A stretch of DNA of 64,000 bases, from NCBI RefSeq assembly GCF_900105325.1, contig NZ_FNSU01000001.1, forward strand, positions 992,001-1,056,000. Reading direction: 5' to 3'. The translations under genes and the position numbers were made by a program. Of this stretch, positions 50,819 to 60,243 are shown one piece after another. The stretch comes from Pseudomonas marginalis. Lineage in GTDB: Bacteria; Pseudomonadota; Gammaproteobacteria; Pseudomonadales; Pseudomonadaceae. The stretch's first letter is position 1; every line of letters begins with the position of its first letter. The notes below the pieces were generated by a model, which was given only the letters and a program-made list of their open reading frames with translations, was not told the DNA's origin and did no database searches.

Positions 50819-51595
50819 ATGTGTGAATTATTGGGCATGAGTGCCAACGTCCCCACCGATATCGTGTTCAGCTTTACCGGGCTGATGCAGCGCGGTGGAC
50901 GTACGGGCCCCCACCGCGACGGTTGGGGCATCGCCTTCTACGAAGGTCGTGGCCTGCGCCTGTTCCAGGACCCGGCCGCCAGCAGTGAGTCGGAAGTCGC
51001 CCTGCTGGTGCAGCGTTACCCCATCAAGAGTGAAGTGGTGATCGGCCATATCCGCCAGGCCAACGTCGGCAAGGTGAGCCTGGCCAACACCCACCCGTTC
51101 GTGCGCGAACTGTGGGGCCGCAACTGGTGTTTCGCCCACAACGGCCAGTTGGCAGACTTCCACCCCCGCGCCACGTTCTATCGGCCAGTCGGCGATACCG
51201 ACAGCGAAGCGGCCTTCTGCGACCTGCTCAACCGCGTGCGCGAGGCCTTCCCCGAGCCGGTGGACATCGAACAGATGCTGCCGGACCTGATCGCCGCCTG
51301 TGCCGAATACCGCAGCAAAGGTGTGTTCAACTGCCTGCTCAGCGACGGTGACTGGCTGTTTTGCTATTGCTCGACCAAACTGGCGCAGATCACCCGGCGT
51401 GCGCCGTTTGGTCCGGCGCGCCTGAAGGATGTCGACGTGATCGTCGATTTTCAGGCCGAAACCACCCCCAACGATGTGGTGACGGTGATCGCCACCGAGC
51501 CGTTGACCGACAACGAAAACTGGACCCGCTACGAACCGGGCCAATGGAGCCTGTGGCGACGCGGTGAATGCGTCAGCCAGGGCGTTACCGAGTAA
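50819..51595 (+). CDS. Class II glutamine amidotransferase (YafJ-like)
   Basis: 258 residues with an N-terminal-nucleophile Gn-AT fold: Cys2 (MCELLGMSANVP) is the nucleophile after Met removal, with GRTGPHRDGWGIAF, HIRQANVGKVSLANTHPF and FAHNGQLADF. There is no synthase domain, so it is a stand-alone amidotransferase like YafJ; the substrate is unknown. 11 bases to the next gene. Confidence 0.9.
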   Translation: MCELLGMSANVPTDIVFSFTGLMQRGGRTGPHRDGWGIAFYEGRGLRLFQDPAASSESEVALLVQRYPIKSEVVIGHIRQANVGKVSLANTHPFVRELWGRNWCFAHNGQLADFHPRATFYRPVGDTDSEAAFCDLLNRVREAFPEPVDIEQMLPDLIAACAEYRSKGVFNCLLSDGDWLFCYCSTKLAQITRRAPFGPARLKDVDVIVDFQAETTPNDVVTVIATEPLTDNENWTRYEPGQWSLWRRGECVSQGVTE

Positions 51596-51606
51596 GGATA
51601 TCGACC

Positions 51607-52149
51607 ATGTTGCTCAGCTATCTGCGGTTGGTGCTGTTTGCCATTGGCCTGTTGGTCGGCGTGCAAGTGCCGGGGTTTATCAACGACTACGCCAAGCGCG
51701 TCGAAGCCCACCTGATCGAGGCGCAGACCGGCCTGAGCGGGTTTGAAACCACCGCACGACAGTTCTTCAACGGTGACTTGAAGGCCTTGGTGGCGCATTA
51801 CCGCGCCAGCGACGACCCGGTGTTCCAGAGCGACGCCAACAGCCTGGGCGCCATGCTTGACCGCCAGGTGGCGTTGGACAAGCAATTCCAGGCCATGCAA
51901 GGCCCGTGGTACATCCGTGCCCTGCAAGTGGCGGTGGCCGCCGACCCGGATATCCGCCTGGAGACCTGGAACGGCTACAGCTACCAGATCCTGCTGACCC
52001 CCGAAGCCATGGGCTGGGGCCTGGGCGGGGCGATGCTGCTGTCGTTTGGCCTGGAGTGTCTGTTCCGCCTGATCGACTGGGTGGTGCTGGGTGGCAAGCG
52101 CTTGCGCCAGAGCCGGCCAATCGAAGAGCGGGACCTGAAAGGTCTCTAA
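51607..52149 (+). CDS. DUF2937 family membrane protein
   Basis: 180 residues from the ATG at 51607 (MLLSYLRLVLFAIGLLVGVQ), preceded by AAGGA. An N-terminal membrane helix (about 4-22), a helical periplasmic region (FINDYAKRVEAHLIEAQTGL) and a second membrane helix at about 138-160. DUF2937 has no assigned function. Last of a three-gene run; a short REP hairpin follows. Confidence 0.82.
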   Translation: MLLSYLRLVLFAIGLLVGVQVPGFINDYAKRVEAHLIEAQTGLSGFETTARQFFNGDLKALVAHYRASDDPVFQSDANSLGAMLDRQVALDKQFQAMQGPWYIRALQVAVAADPDIRLETWNGYSYQILLTPEAMGWGLGGAMLLSFGLECLFRLIDWVVLGGKRLRQSRPIEERDLKGL

Positions 52150-52166
52150 CCCACACCTCGGTCTAA

Positions 52167-52193
52167 TGTGGGAGGGGCTTGCCTCCTCCCACA
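52167..52193. repeat. Short REP hairpin at convergent gene ends
   Basis: TGTGGGAGGGGCTTGCCTCC continuing to TCCCACA: the two REP arms almost touch, forming a 27-base imperfect hairpin. It sits between the DUF2937 and LysR stops and may serve as a terminator. Confidence 0.75.
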
Positions 52194-52208
52194 TTTGTAC
52201 CGGTTTAT

Positions 52209-53123
52209 TCAGTTGCTCAGCACCATCCGCTCTTCGCCGACTTCCTCGGCATAGCGGGCAACGACCTGTTGGCACAACCCCACGATCTCCTCCACCAATT
52301 CCACCCCCACGCGCCACGACACCACCACCTGCAGGTTCGGCAGTTTCTGCGCCATCGGCAACATCACCAATTCGCCCCGCGCCAGTTCTTCCCTGACCAG
52401 CACCGGCGGCAACGCACCAATCCCGAAGCCATCGCGCAACAACCGGGTAATCGCCGACACCGAGTTCACGCAGTTCATCCGTGGCGCGGCCACGCCGTTG
52501 GCCTGCATCAGGCTGATGACGTCCTGGTGCGGGTGGGAGTTTTTCGAGTAGGTGATGATGCGCTCCTGGGCCAGTTCGGCGAGGGAGGCGTAGTCGCGGT
52601 TGTAGATCGACTGGCTGGCGACGATCCAGGCCATGGGGTGGCTGGCCAGCTCCAGGCTGCGCACGGTTTCCAGGCGCAGCAGGTCGGTTTGCAGGATCAG
52701 GTCGAGAAAGCCTTTTTGCAGCTGATCGCTGAGGTTAAGCGCGGTGTCGGCGATCAATTCGATTTCCACCAGGGGGAAATGATCCATCAGTTCCGCCACC
52801 AACGGGCTGAGCCAGGTATGGATCACCGTGTCCATCGCACCGATGCGAATGCGCCCGACCTTGCTGCTGGTGGTTTCCAGGGACTGTTTCAGGCCCTGCA
52901 TGGTCACCATCATCTGCTCGGCGTAATCGAGCACCTTCAAGCCTTCCGGGGTCAGGCTGACGCCCCGGGAGTCGCGCAGGAACAGCTTTACCCCCAGCTC
53001 GCTTTCCAGCACGGCGATGCGGCTGGAAATCGAGGCCTGGGTGGTGAACAGCTTCTCCGCAGTCAGGCGGAAGCTCTTGAGCTTGGCCACCCAGACGAAG
53101 GTTTCGAGGAACTTCAAATTCAT
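52209..53123 (-). CDS. LysR-family regulator divergent from pxpABC
   Basis: 304 residues, starting MNLKFLETFVWVAKLKSFRL, with the HTH FRLTAEKLFTTQASISSRIA at about 18-40 and effector domain from about 90. It is divergent from pxpA with 174 bases between starts, so it very likely regulates 5-oxoprolinase expression; the inducer could be 5-oxoproline or a related metabolite. Confidence 0.88.
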   Translation of the reverse strand: MNLKFLETFVWVAKLKSFRLTAEKLFTTQASISSRIAVLESELGVKLFLRDSRGVSLTPEGLKVLDYAEQMMVTMQGLKQSLETTSSKVGRIRIGAMDTVIHTWLSPLVAELMDHFPLVEIELIADTALNLSDQLQKGFLDLILQTDLLRLETVRSLELASHPMAWIVASQSIYNRDYASLAELAQERIITYSKNSHPHQDVISLMQANGVAAPRMNCVNSVSAITRLLRDGFGIGALPPVLVREELARGELVMLPMAQKLPNLQVVVSWRVGVELVEEIVGLCQQVVARYAEEVGEERMVLSN

Positions 53124-53297
53124 GGGATCAACTTTTTCTTATGCATGGATCGGTTTTTATTAGTTGGACGCCGCACCGGGCAAACGCCAAAAATCAGGCT
53201 ATTCCACGATAAGCGCCGTTGGGGTATCAGGACAAGTTGCGAGTTCTGCGTAAAAAATCCCACACTACAAAAAACAAAGCCTACAGGAGCAACCACC

Positions 53298-54038
53298 GTG
53301 AGCCGTCTGCTATTGAATTGCGACATCGGCGAGAGCTTTGGCAACTGGACCATGGGTCTGGACGCCGAGGTGATGCCGTTCATCGATTGCGCCAACGTGG
53401 CCTGCGGCTTTCATGCCGGCGATCCGAGCATCATGCGCAAGACCGTCAGCCTGGCCCTCAAGCACGGTGTACAGGTGGGCGCACACCCGGCGTACCAGGA
53501 CCTGCAAGGCTTCGGCCGCCGCTCCATGGCCTACACCCCCCAGGAAATCCAGGACCTGCTGCATTACCAGATCGGCGCCCTCGACGGCATCTGCCGCGCC
53601 CAGGGCGGGCGTGTCAGTTACGTCAAGCCCCATGGCGCGATGTACAACGACATGATGGCCAACCCGGCGCAACTGCGTGCGGTGATCGAGGCCGTGGCCG
53701 CGTATGGCGACCTGCCGCTGATGCTGTTGGCGACCCGCGACAACAGCGCGGCCCAGGCACTGGGCGACGAATACGGGGTGATCCTGTGGTTCGAGGCCTT
53801 TGCCGACCGTGCCTACGACGCCAACGGCCATCTGGTTTCCCGTCAATTGCCAGGGGCGGTGCACCATGATCCAGAGGTCATCGTCCAACAGTCCTTGACC
53901 CTTTCCCGTGGTCAACCCCTGACCGCCAGCGACGGCAGCCCGCTGCTATTGCGCGCCAATACCCTGTGCGTGCATGGCGACAATGCCAGCTCGGTCGCCG
54001 CCGTAAAGCGTATCCGCGAGGCATTGAAGCCAGCATGA
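53298..54038 (+). CDS. pxpA: 5-oxoprolinase subunit A (LamB/YcsF family)
   Basis: 246 residues, GTG start at 53298 with CAGGAG upstream. Typical PxpA opening LLLNCDIGESFGNWTMGLDA and ANVACGFHAGDPSIM, and KPHGAMYND. With PxpB and PxpC it hydrolyses 5-oxoproline to glutamate using ATP, removing a damage product of glutamine. The stop overlaps pxpB (ATGA). A long open frame running in from 52179 antisense to the LysR gene is a shadow. Confidence 0.95.
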   Translation: MSRLLLNCDIGESFGNWTMGLDAEVMPFIDCANVACGFHAGDPSIMRKTVSLALKHGVQVGAHPAYQDLQGFGRRSMAYTPQEIQDLLHYQIGALDGICRAQGGRVSYVKPHGAMYNDMMANPAQLRAVIEAVAAYGDLPLMLLATRDNSAAQALGDEYGVILWFEAFADRAYDANGHLVSRQLPGAVHHDPEVIVQQSLTLSRGQPLTASDGSPLLLRANTLCVHGDNASSVAAVKRIREALKPA

Positions 54039-54739
54039 AGCCGCGGATTGAAGTGGTGGCGATCGACTGCCTGATGGTGCGTCTGTTCGAGGTGATCGCC
54101 GAAGCCAATATGCCGTGGATGCTCGCCGCCACCCATCGCTTGCGCAGCGGTTTTGGCGCAGCCTTGGTGGATCTGGTGCCGTCCTACACCACCTTGATGG
54201 TGCATTACGACCTCACAGCGTTGAGCCCGGCCCAGGCGCGGGAATTGATCGACCAGGCCCTGACCGACCTGCAACCCCAGGCCCAGGGCAGCGGCCAGTG
54301 CCATGTGCTGCCGGTGTGGTACGACCTGAGTGTCGGCCCTGAACTGACATTGCTCGCCCAGCGCAGTGGCCTGGCCGTCGACGACGTGATCCGCCGCCAC
54401 AGCGCCCACGAATACCAGGTATTCGCCCTCGGCTTCGCCCCCGGTTTTGCCTTTATGGGGCTGGTGGATGAAATCCTCGCCACACCGCGCCTGAGCACCC
54501 CGCGCCAGCGCGTGGCGGCCGGCAGTGTCGGTATCGCCGAGCGACAGACCGCTGCCTATCCGGTGGTGTCCCCCGGTGGCTGGAATCTCATTGGCCGTAC
54601 CCCGGCCAAGCTGTTTGATCGCGAGCGCGACGGCTACAGCCTGATGCAGCCTGGCGACACGGTACGCTTTGAGTCAGTCAGCCACGCCGAATTTATCAAT
54701 CTGGGTGGCGATGACACGCCGTTGGAGGCGCAGGCATGA
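54035..54739 (+). CDS. pxpB: 5-oxoprolinase subunit B (KipI family)
   Basis: 234 residues from the ATG at 54035 (MKPRIEVVAIDCLMVRLFEV), inside the pxpA stop as ATGA. KipI/allophanate-hydrolase subunit 1 fold with YEYQ-type motif HEYQVFALGFAPGFAFMG and TPRLSTPRQRVAAGSVGIAE. In other bacteria the isolated protein was described as kinase inhibitor KipI, but in this operon it is the PxpB subunit. The pxpC start overlaps its stop by four bases. Confidence 0.94.
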   Translation: MKPRIEVVAIDCLMVRLFEVIAEANMPWMLAATHRLRSGFGAALVDLVPSYTTLMVHYDLTALSPAQARELIDQALTDLQPQAQGSGQCHVLPVWYDLSVGPELTLLAQRSGLAVDDVIRRHSAHEYQVFALGFAPGFAFMGLVDEILATPRLSTPRQRVAAGSVGIAERQTAAYPVVSPGGWNLIGRTPAKLFDRERDGYSLMQPGDTVRFESVSHAEFINLGGDDTPLEAQA

Positions 54740-55644
54740 GCCGCTTGATCATCGAGGCCAGCACGCCGCTGTGCCTGTTGCAGGACGCCGGTCGTTTTGG
54801 CGTGCGTCACCTGGGCGTGACCCAGGGCGGCGCGCTGGATTGGGTGTCGATGTCCTGGGCCAACTGGCTGCTGGGCAATGCGCTGGACGCGCCGGTGGTG
54901 GAAATCACCCTCGGCGGCTTTACTGTGCAGGCCGAGGAGTATTGCCTGCTGGCGTTGGCCGGTGCGGATCTGGGCGCGTATATCGACGAGCGCGCCCTCA
55001 GCCCCGGGCGCAGTTTTATCCTGCAAAAGGGCCAGCGCCTGCGCTTCACCCAGCCGTTCAGCGGCGCGCGGGCTTACCTGGCGGCGCCCGGCGGGTTTGA
55101 TGCGCCGGATGTGCTGGGCAGCTGCGCCACGGTGGTACGTGAGGCGCTGGGCGGGCCGGACGGTTTCGGCAAGGCCTTGGCCGAAGGCGGGCGCTTGGCC
55201 TATTCCGGTACCGGCGGTGCGATGAAAGTGCTGAGCGAACAGGCGTTGCCGGCCAAGGTGCCGCTGGAGGTGATCGTCGGCGCCCAAATTGGCCTGTTCA
55301 GCGGCCAGAGCCTGTTCGATGCCTTCAACACCGACTGGGCCCTGGACAGCCGCGCCGACCGTATGGGCATGCGCTTGCTCGGTACGCCGTTGCAGTACCA
55401 GGGGCCCTCGCTGATTTCCGAAGGGATCCCGTTGGGTGGCATCCAAGTGCCGCCGGATGGGCAGCCGATTGTGTTGCTCAATGATCGCCAGACCATTGGC
55501 GGGTACCCGCGTCTAGGGGCGTTGACGCCATTGGCGCTGGCGCGGCTGGCGCAGTGTTTGCCGGGAGAAAAGGTGAGGTTGGCGCCGGTGGTGCAGGAAA
55601 CGGCGCATCGGCAGCATGTCGAGTATTTGCGCCGCTTTACATAA
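54736..55644 (+). CDS. pxpC: 5-oxoprolinase subunit C (biotin-dependent carboxyltransferase/KipA family)
   Basis: 302 residues, start ATG at 54736 overlapping pxpB (ATGA). KipA/allophanate hydrolase subunit 2 fold with LQDAGRFGVRHLGVTQGGAL, MSWANWLLGN and ISEGIPLGGIQVPPDGQPIV. Completes the pxpABC complex. A perfect palindromic REP lies 16 bases after the stop, probably ending the transcript. Confidence 0.94.
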   Translation: MSRLIIEASTPLCLLQDAGRFGVRHLGVTQGGALDWVSMSWANWLLGNALDAPVVEITLGGFTVQAEEYCLLALAGADLGAYIDERALSPGRSFILQKGQRLRFTQPFSGARAYLAAPGGFDAPDVLGSCATVVREALGGPDGFGKALAEGGRLAYSGTGGAMKVLSEQALPAKVPLEVIVGAQIGLFSGQSLFDAFNTDWALDSRADRMGMRLLGTPLQYQGPSLISEGIPLGGIQVPPDGQPIVLLNDRQTIGGYPRLGALTPLALARLAQCLPGEKVRLAPVVQETAHRQHVEYLRRFT

Positions 55645-55659
55645 CACCGCAATTTAAAA

Positions 55660-55696
55660 TGTGGGAGGGGCGGTGCGACGCACCGCCCCTCCCACA
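55660..55696. repeat. Perfect REP palindrome between pxpC and the VWA gene
   Basis: TGTGGGAGGGGCGGTGC, three bases (GAC), then GCACCGCCCCTCCCACA: 17 perfect base pairs. It lies between convergent genes, so it likely acts as terminator or 3'-end protection for both. Confidence 0.88.
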
Positions 55697-55726
55697 TTAG
55701 ATTTCCTACATGATTGGGACCGGCGT

Positions 55727-56905
55727 TTATTTCGAAAGGAAGCGCATCCCTTCCTCAAGCCCGCGCAACGTCAGCGGGTACATCTGATCCTCCACCAACT
55801 CCCGCACAATCCCCGTCGAGGCCGTATAACCCCAGGTATCCTTGGGATACGGGTTAATCCAGATCAGTTTCTTGTACTTGGCCATGAAGCGCTGCATCCA
55901 CACATACCCCGGCTCTTCATTCCAATGCTCGACGCTGCCGCCGGCCTGGGTGATTTCATAGGGCGCCATCGACGCATCGCCGATAAAGATCACTTTGTAA
56001 TCGGCACCGTACTTGTGCAGCAGGTCCTGGGTGGAGGTGCGCTCGGAGGTGCGGCGCTGGTTGTTCTTCCACACCGACTCGTACACGAAGTTGTGGAAGT
56101 AGAAGTACTCCAGGTGCTTGAACTCGGTCTTGCAGGCCGAGAACAGTTCTTCGCAGATCTTCACGTGGGCATCCATCGAGCCGCCGATATCGAACAGCAA
56201 CAGCAGCTTGATGGTGTTGCGCCGTTCCGGGCGCATCTGGATATTCAGCAGCCCGGCATCGCGAGCGGTGTGGTCGATGGTGCCGTCGATGTCCAACTCT
56301 TCGGCCGCACCCTGGCGGGCGAACTTGCGCAGGCGGCGCAGGGCGATCTTGATATTGCGGGTGCCCAGTTCCACCTGGTCATCGAGGTTCTTGTATTCGC
56401 GCTGGTCCCAGACTTTTACCGCCTTGCCCTGGCGTTTGCCGGCGTCGCCGACGCGAATGCCTTCGGGGTTGTAGCCGCCGGAGCCAAACGGGCTGGTACC
56501 GCCGGTGCCGATCCATTTGTTGCCGCCGGCGTGGCGTTCCTTCTGTTCTTCCAGGCGTTTCTTGAATGCCTCGATCAGCTTGTCGAGGCCGCCCAGGGAC
56601 TGGATCTGTGCGCGCTCTTCATCGCTCAGCGAGCGCTCGAATTCCTTGCGCAGCCAGTCTTCGGGGATCAGCGCCTGCAGGTGATCGTCGAGCTTTTCCA
56701 GGCCATTGAAGTAGGCGCTGAAGGCGCGGTCGAACTTGTCGAAATGCCGTTCGTCCTTGACCAGGATCGCCCGGGCCAAGTAGTAGAACTCGTCCATGTC
56801 GGCAAAGGTCACGCGCTGTTTCAGCGCGTTGATCAGGTCGAGCAGCTCGCGCACCGACACCGGGACCTTGGCTGCGCGCATTTCATTGAACAGGTTGAGC
56901 AACAT
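55727..56905 (-). CDS. VWA domain protein (CoxE-like), MoxR partner
   Basis: 392 residues. N-terminal helical part, a glycine-rich linker (GGNKWIGTGGTSPFGSGGYN, about 126-150) and a C-terminal von Willebrand A domain with the metal-ion site LLLLFDIGGSMDAHV (DxGxS). Such proteins work with MoxR AAA+ ATPases as chaperone-like systems for cofactor insertion or complex assembly. The ATG overlaps the MoxR stop by one base (TAATG). The target is unknown. Confidence 0.85.
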   Translation of the reverse strand: MLLNLFNEMRAAKVPVSVRELLDLINALKQRVTFADMDEFYYLARAILVKDERHFDKFDRAFSAYFNGLEKLDDHLQALIPEDWLRKEFERSLSDEERAQIQSLGGLDKLIEAFKKRLEEQKERHAGGNKWIGTGGTSPFGSGGYNPEGIRVGDAGKRQGKAVKVWDQREYKNLDDQVELGTRNIKIALRRLRKFARQGAAEELDIDGTIDHTARDAGLLNIQMRPERRNTIKLLLLFDIGGSMDAHVKICEELFSACKTEFKHLEYFYFHNFVYESVWKNNQRRTSERTSTQDLLHKYGADYKVIFIGDASMAPYEITQAGGSVEHWNEEPGYVWMQRFMAKYKKLIWINPYPKDTWGYTASTGIVRELVEDQMYPLTLRGLEEGMRFLSK

Positions 56906-57750
56906 TATCGATTACCGCGACGGCTCATGAATGCCAGGCGTTCGAGCAACTGCACGTCTTGCTCGTTCTTGACCAAGGCACCGGCCAGAGGCGGGATGGC
57001 CTTGGTGGGGTCGCGCTCGCGCAGCACCGCTTCGCCGATATTGTCGGCCATCAGCAACTTGAGCCAGTCAACCAGCTCGGAGGTGGACGGTTTTTTCTTC
57101 AGGCCGGGGACTTTGCGCACGTCGAAAAACACGTCCAGCGCCTCGCTGACCAGCTCCTTCTTGATGTCCGGGTAGTGCACGTCGACGATTTTTTGCAGGG
57201 TGGTGCGGTCGGGGAAGGCGATGTAGTGGAAGAAGCAGCGGCGCAGGAACGCGTCCGGCAGCTCTTTTTCGTTGTTGGAGGTAATGATGATGATTGGGCG
57301 CTTCCTGGCCTTGATGGTCTCGTCGATTTCGTAGACGTAGAACTCCATCTTGTCGAGCTCTTGCAGCAGGTCGTTGGGGAACTCGATGTCGGCCTTGTCG
57401 ATTTCATCGATCAGCAGGATCACCCGCTCCTCGGACTCGAATGCTTCCCAGAGCTTGCCCTTCTTCAGGTAGTTGCGCACGTCGTGCACCTTGTCCACTC
57501 CCAGTTGCGAGTCGCGCAGGCGGCTGACCGCGTCGTACTCGTACAGGCCCTGGTGGGCCTTGGTAGTGGACTTGATGTGCCAGGTGATCAGCCTGGCGCC
57601 GAAGGACTCGGCCAGTTGTTCGGCGAGCATGGTCTTGCCGGTGCCGGGCTCACCCTTGACCAGCAGCGGACGCTCCAGGGTGATGGCAGCGTTGACGGCC
57701 AGTTTCAGGTCATCAGTGGCAACGTAGGCCTGGGTGCCTTCGAACTTCAT
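56905..57750 (-). CDS. MoxR-family AAA+ ATPase
   Basis: 281 residues: Walker A GEPGTGKT (33-40), Walker B VILLIDEIDKAD (about 110-121), sensor 1 IIIITSNNEKELPDAF and arginine finger region AFLRRCFFHYIAFP. MoxR/APE2220-type. Paired with the VWA gene through a one-base overlap, forming a two-gene MoxR-VWA module that is conserved in pseudomonads. Confidence 0.92.
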   Translation of the reverse strand: MKFEGTQAYVATDDLKLAVNAAITLERPLLVKGEPGTGKTMLAEQLAESFGARLITWHIKSTTKAHQGLYEYDAVSRLRDSQLGVDKVHDVRNYLKKGKLWEAFESEERVILLIDEIDKADIEFPNDLLQELDKMEFYVYEIDETIKARKRPIIIITSNNEKELPDAFLRRCFFHYIAFPDRTTLQKIVDVHYPDIKKELVSEALDVFFDVRKVPGLKKKPSTSELVDWLKLLMADNIGEAVLRERDPTKAIPPLAGALVKNEQDVQLLERLAFMSRRGNR

Positions 57751-57843
57751 CGGTCATTCCTCGAATTCATCAATGCCCGGACTATACCTCGCGGCCCCGG
57801 CGACTGTGAACGCAGACGGGTTATTCAGTCTCTGAATGACCAA

Positions 57844-57933
57844 TGTGGGAGGGGGCTTGCTCCCGATGACGGCGGATCAGCCAATGAATCTGTTGGCTGA
57901 AACATTGCCATCGGGAGCAAGCCCCCTCCCACA
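57844..57933. repeat. REPIN between MoxR and AsmA-like genes
   Basis: TGTGGGAGGGGGCTTGCTCC at the left and the inverse GGAGCAAGCCCCCTCCCACA at the right; the core includes CGATGACGGCGGATCAGCC and GGCTGAAACATTGCCATCG. A full 90-base two-REP element. It is two bases from the stop of the next gene. Confidence 0.9.
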
Positions 57934-57935
57934 TT

Positions 57936-59012
57936 TTAATCTGCGCTGGGCTTGGGCTGCTCATAGCGCGCATTGAACGCCTGGATAAAACCATTACGCA
58001 AAATCGCCAAAAATGCGGAGAACGCGCTGACATTTTGCTGGTGCACGCTGCCACTGAGTTCCACGCGGGTGGCGAACTGGTTCTTTGCCTGGTTCTTCAA
58101 TACGGTCTCGCTCGCGCCCACCACGGCCTCCCAGATCGAACGAAAGATGTTCTTGTCCTTGTTCTCCACGTCCTGCTGCCAGTCGAAGACTTCCACGTCG
58201 CGCAGCAGCGGCTTGATGTACCCGGTCAATTGACCTTTTTCCGCCTGGGCTTCGATCACCACGTCCCCGGTGCCGGCCTTGAAGTCGAACTTGCCATAGG
58301 CGGCGGCGAAGTCGTTCATGCGCTTGAGCTGCAAGTCCCTGGCGCGGAAGCGAAACTCGAAGTTCTCGAAGTTGCTCAGCGGGTCGAAGGTGGCGGTGGC
58401 TTCCAGCGGAGCCTGGCCTTGCAGCAGGGCCTTGCCGTCGAAGCGCGCGTCGCGCCGGCCTTTGACGTCGACCACATTGGTCAGGTTGTAGAAGCTGGCG
58501 TTGACGTCGGTCGCGTCGATCTTCACCACGGGCTTGGAGCTGAAGTTGTGGAAGGCGATCTTGCCGTCTTCGATGCGTACTTCGTCGAGGGTGATGGGGG
58601 CCAACTTACTCAACTGCTCGCGCCAGTCGGTACCCTTACCGGTCTGGGAGGCTTGCTTATTGGCGCCGCCGTCGACGAAGTTAACCTCGGGCTGGATAAA
58701 CAGCACTTTGGCCACCACCGCGTGGTCGTACCAGAGAGCGTGCCAGCTCACCGCCAGGTCGATCAGCGGCGCCTTGACGAACGGGACGGGCACCTTGCCG
58801 TCGACCTTGACGATCTCCAGGCCGTTGATCCGGTACGCACCCCGCCACAGCGCGAGGTCCACGTCGGTCACCTGGCCGCGGTAATCGCCCATGTCGGCGA
58901 GCTTGTCATTCAGGTAGTTACGCACCAGGTAAGGGAGCGCGATGCTCACGGCGACCAGGACCACCAGCAATCCGGCAATGGTCCATAGTGGCCAGCTGTA
59001 GCGACGTTTCAT
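57936..59012 (-). CDS. AsmA-like/DUF748 envelope protein
   Basis: 358 residues from the ATG at 59012 (MKRRYSWPLWTIAGLLVVLV). One N-terminal membrane helix (about 9-30), then a periplasmic beta-rich domain of the DUF748/AsmA-like type (LVRNYLNDKLADMGDYRGQV; FDPLSNFENFEFRFRARDLQ). Such proteins resemble bridges for lipid transport between membranes; the role here is not proven. Divergent from cysK. Confidence 0.78.
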   Translation of the reverse strand: MKRRYSWPLWTIAGLLVVLVAVSIALPYLVRNYLNDKLADMGDYRGQVTDVDLALWRGAYRINGLEIVKVDGKVPVPFVKAPLIDLAVSWHALWYDHAVVAKVLFIQPEVNFVDGGANKQASQTGKGTDWREQLSKLAPITLDEVRIEDGKIAFHNFSSKPVVKIDATDVNASFYNLTNVVDVKGRRDARFDGKALLQGQAPLEATATFDPLSNFENFEFRFRARDLQLKRMNDFAAAYGKFDFKAGTGDVVIEAQAEKGQLTGYIKPLLRDVEVFDWQQDVENKDKNIFRSIWEAVVGASETVLKNQAKNQFATRVELSGSVHQQNVSAFSAFLAILRNGFIQAFNARYEQPKPSAD

Positions 59013-59141
59013 GGGGAGAGTCCTCTGTCCATACTGGTGCGGTGGACCCCTGCGGCAGGTGCAACGTTCCTTCGACTGGACGCTTTGCAGCACGAGGCAT
59101 ACCCTTGGAGCCTTTCTGAAAACCGCCTAATAGGACCCGCC

Positions 59142-60116
59142 ATGAGCCGCATTTTTGCAGACAACGCGCACTCCATCGGTAACACGCCCCTGGTTCAGAT
59201 CAACCGTATCGCACCGCGTGGCGTGACCATCCTGGCCAAGATCGAGGGGCGTAACCCGGGTTATTCGGTGAAGTGCCGCATTGGCGCAAACATGATCTGG
59301 GACGCCGAAGGCACCGGCAAGCTCAAGCCGGGCATGACCATCGTGGAACCGACTTCCGGCAATACCGGTATCGGCCTGGCCTTTGTCGCCGCCGCCCGTG
59401 GCTACAAGTTGCTGCTGACCATGCCGGCGTCCATGAGTATCGAACGCCGCAAGGTGCTCAAGGCCCTCGGCGCCGAATTGGTCCTCACCGAGCCGGCCAA
59501 GGGCATGAAGGGTGCCATCGACAAGGCCGGCGAAATCGTTGCCAGTGACCCGGCCACCTACTTTATGCCGGCCCAGTTCGAAAACCCGGCCAACCCGGCC
59601 ATCCACGAAAAAACCACCGGCCCGGAAATCTGGAACGACACCGATGGCGCCGTGGACGTGCTGGTGGCGGGCGTGGGCACGGGGGGCACCATCACCGGTG
59701 TGTCGCGCTACATCAAGAACACTGCAGGCAAGCCGATCCTGTCGGTGGCTGTCGAGCCGATGGTGTCGCCGGTGATCACCCAGGCCCTGGCCGGTGCAGA
59801 GATCAAGCCCAGCCCCCACAAGATCCAGGGGATTGGCGCCGGGTTCGTGCCGAAAAACCTCGACCTGTCGATGGTCGACCGCGTGGAACTGGTGACCGAC
59901 GAGGAATCCAAGGCCATGGCCCTGCGCCTGATGCAGGAAGAGGGCATCCTGTGCGGTATCTCCTGCGGTGCCGCCATGGCCGTGGCCGTACGCCTGGCCG
60001 AGAAGCCGGAAATGCAGGGCAAGACCATTGTGGTGATCCTGCCGGACTCCGGTGAACGCTACCTGTCGAGCATGCTGTTCAGCGATTTGTTTACCGAGCA
60101 GGAAAACCAGGCTTGA
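59142..60116 (+). CDS. cysK: Cysteine synthase A
   Basis: O-acetylserine (thiol)-lyase, PLP-dependent, final step of cysteine synthesis. 324 residues; PLP lysine Lys44 (YSVKCRIGAN), substrate loop TSGNTGIG (71-78), the phosphate-binding GVGTGGTITG and late serine-binding GISCGAAMA. The ATG at 59142 is preceded by TAGGA; the open frame to 59037 is not family sequence. Confidence 0.94.
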   Translation: MSRIFADNAHSIGNTPLVQINRIAPRGVTILAKIEGRNPGYSVKCRIGANMIWDAEGTGKLKPGMTIVEPTSGNTGIGLAFVAAARGYKLLLTMPASMSIERRKVLKALGAELVLTEPAKGMKGAIDKAGEIVASDPATYFMPAQFENPANPAIHEKTTGPEIWNDTDGAVDVLVAGVGTGGTITGVSRYIKNTAGKPILSVAVEPMVSPVITQALAGAEIKPSPHKIQGIGAGFVPKNLDLSMVDRVELVTDEESKAMALRLMQEEGILCGISCGAAMAVAVRLAEKPEMQGKTIVVILPDSGERYLSSMLFSDLFTEQENQA

Positions 60117-60243
60117 TTTATGTCAGCCGGTCAGCCTGGGCCTTCTGCATAATGGCCCAACTGTTTATCATGGCCGGCTGTCACGTCTGGTCTCCCGTCG
60201 CCGGGAGGCTGTTGGCCAGGCGCTTATTTCCAGGAGTTGCTGC

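Noticed and set aside
52179..53297. A long plus-strand extension fused in frame to pxpA
   Set aside because: It is antisense to the LysR gene, and real PxpA homology begins at the GTG at 53298 with a good ribosome site.
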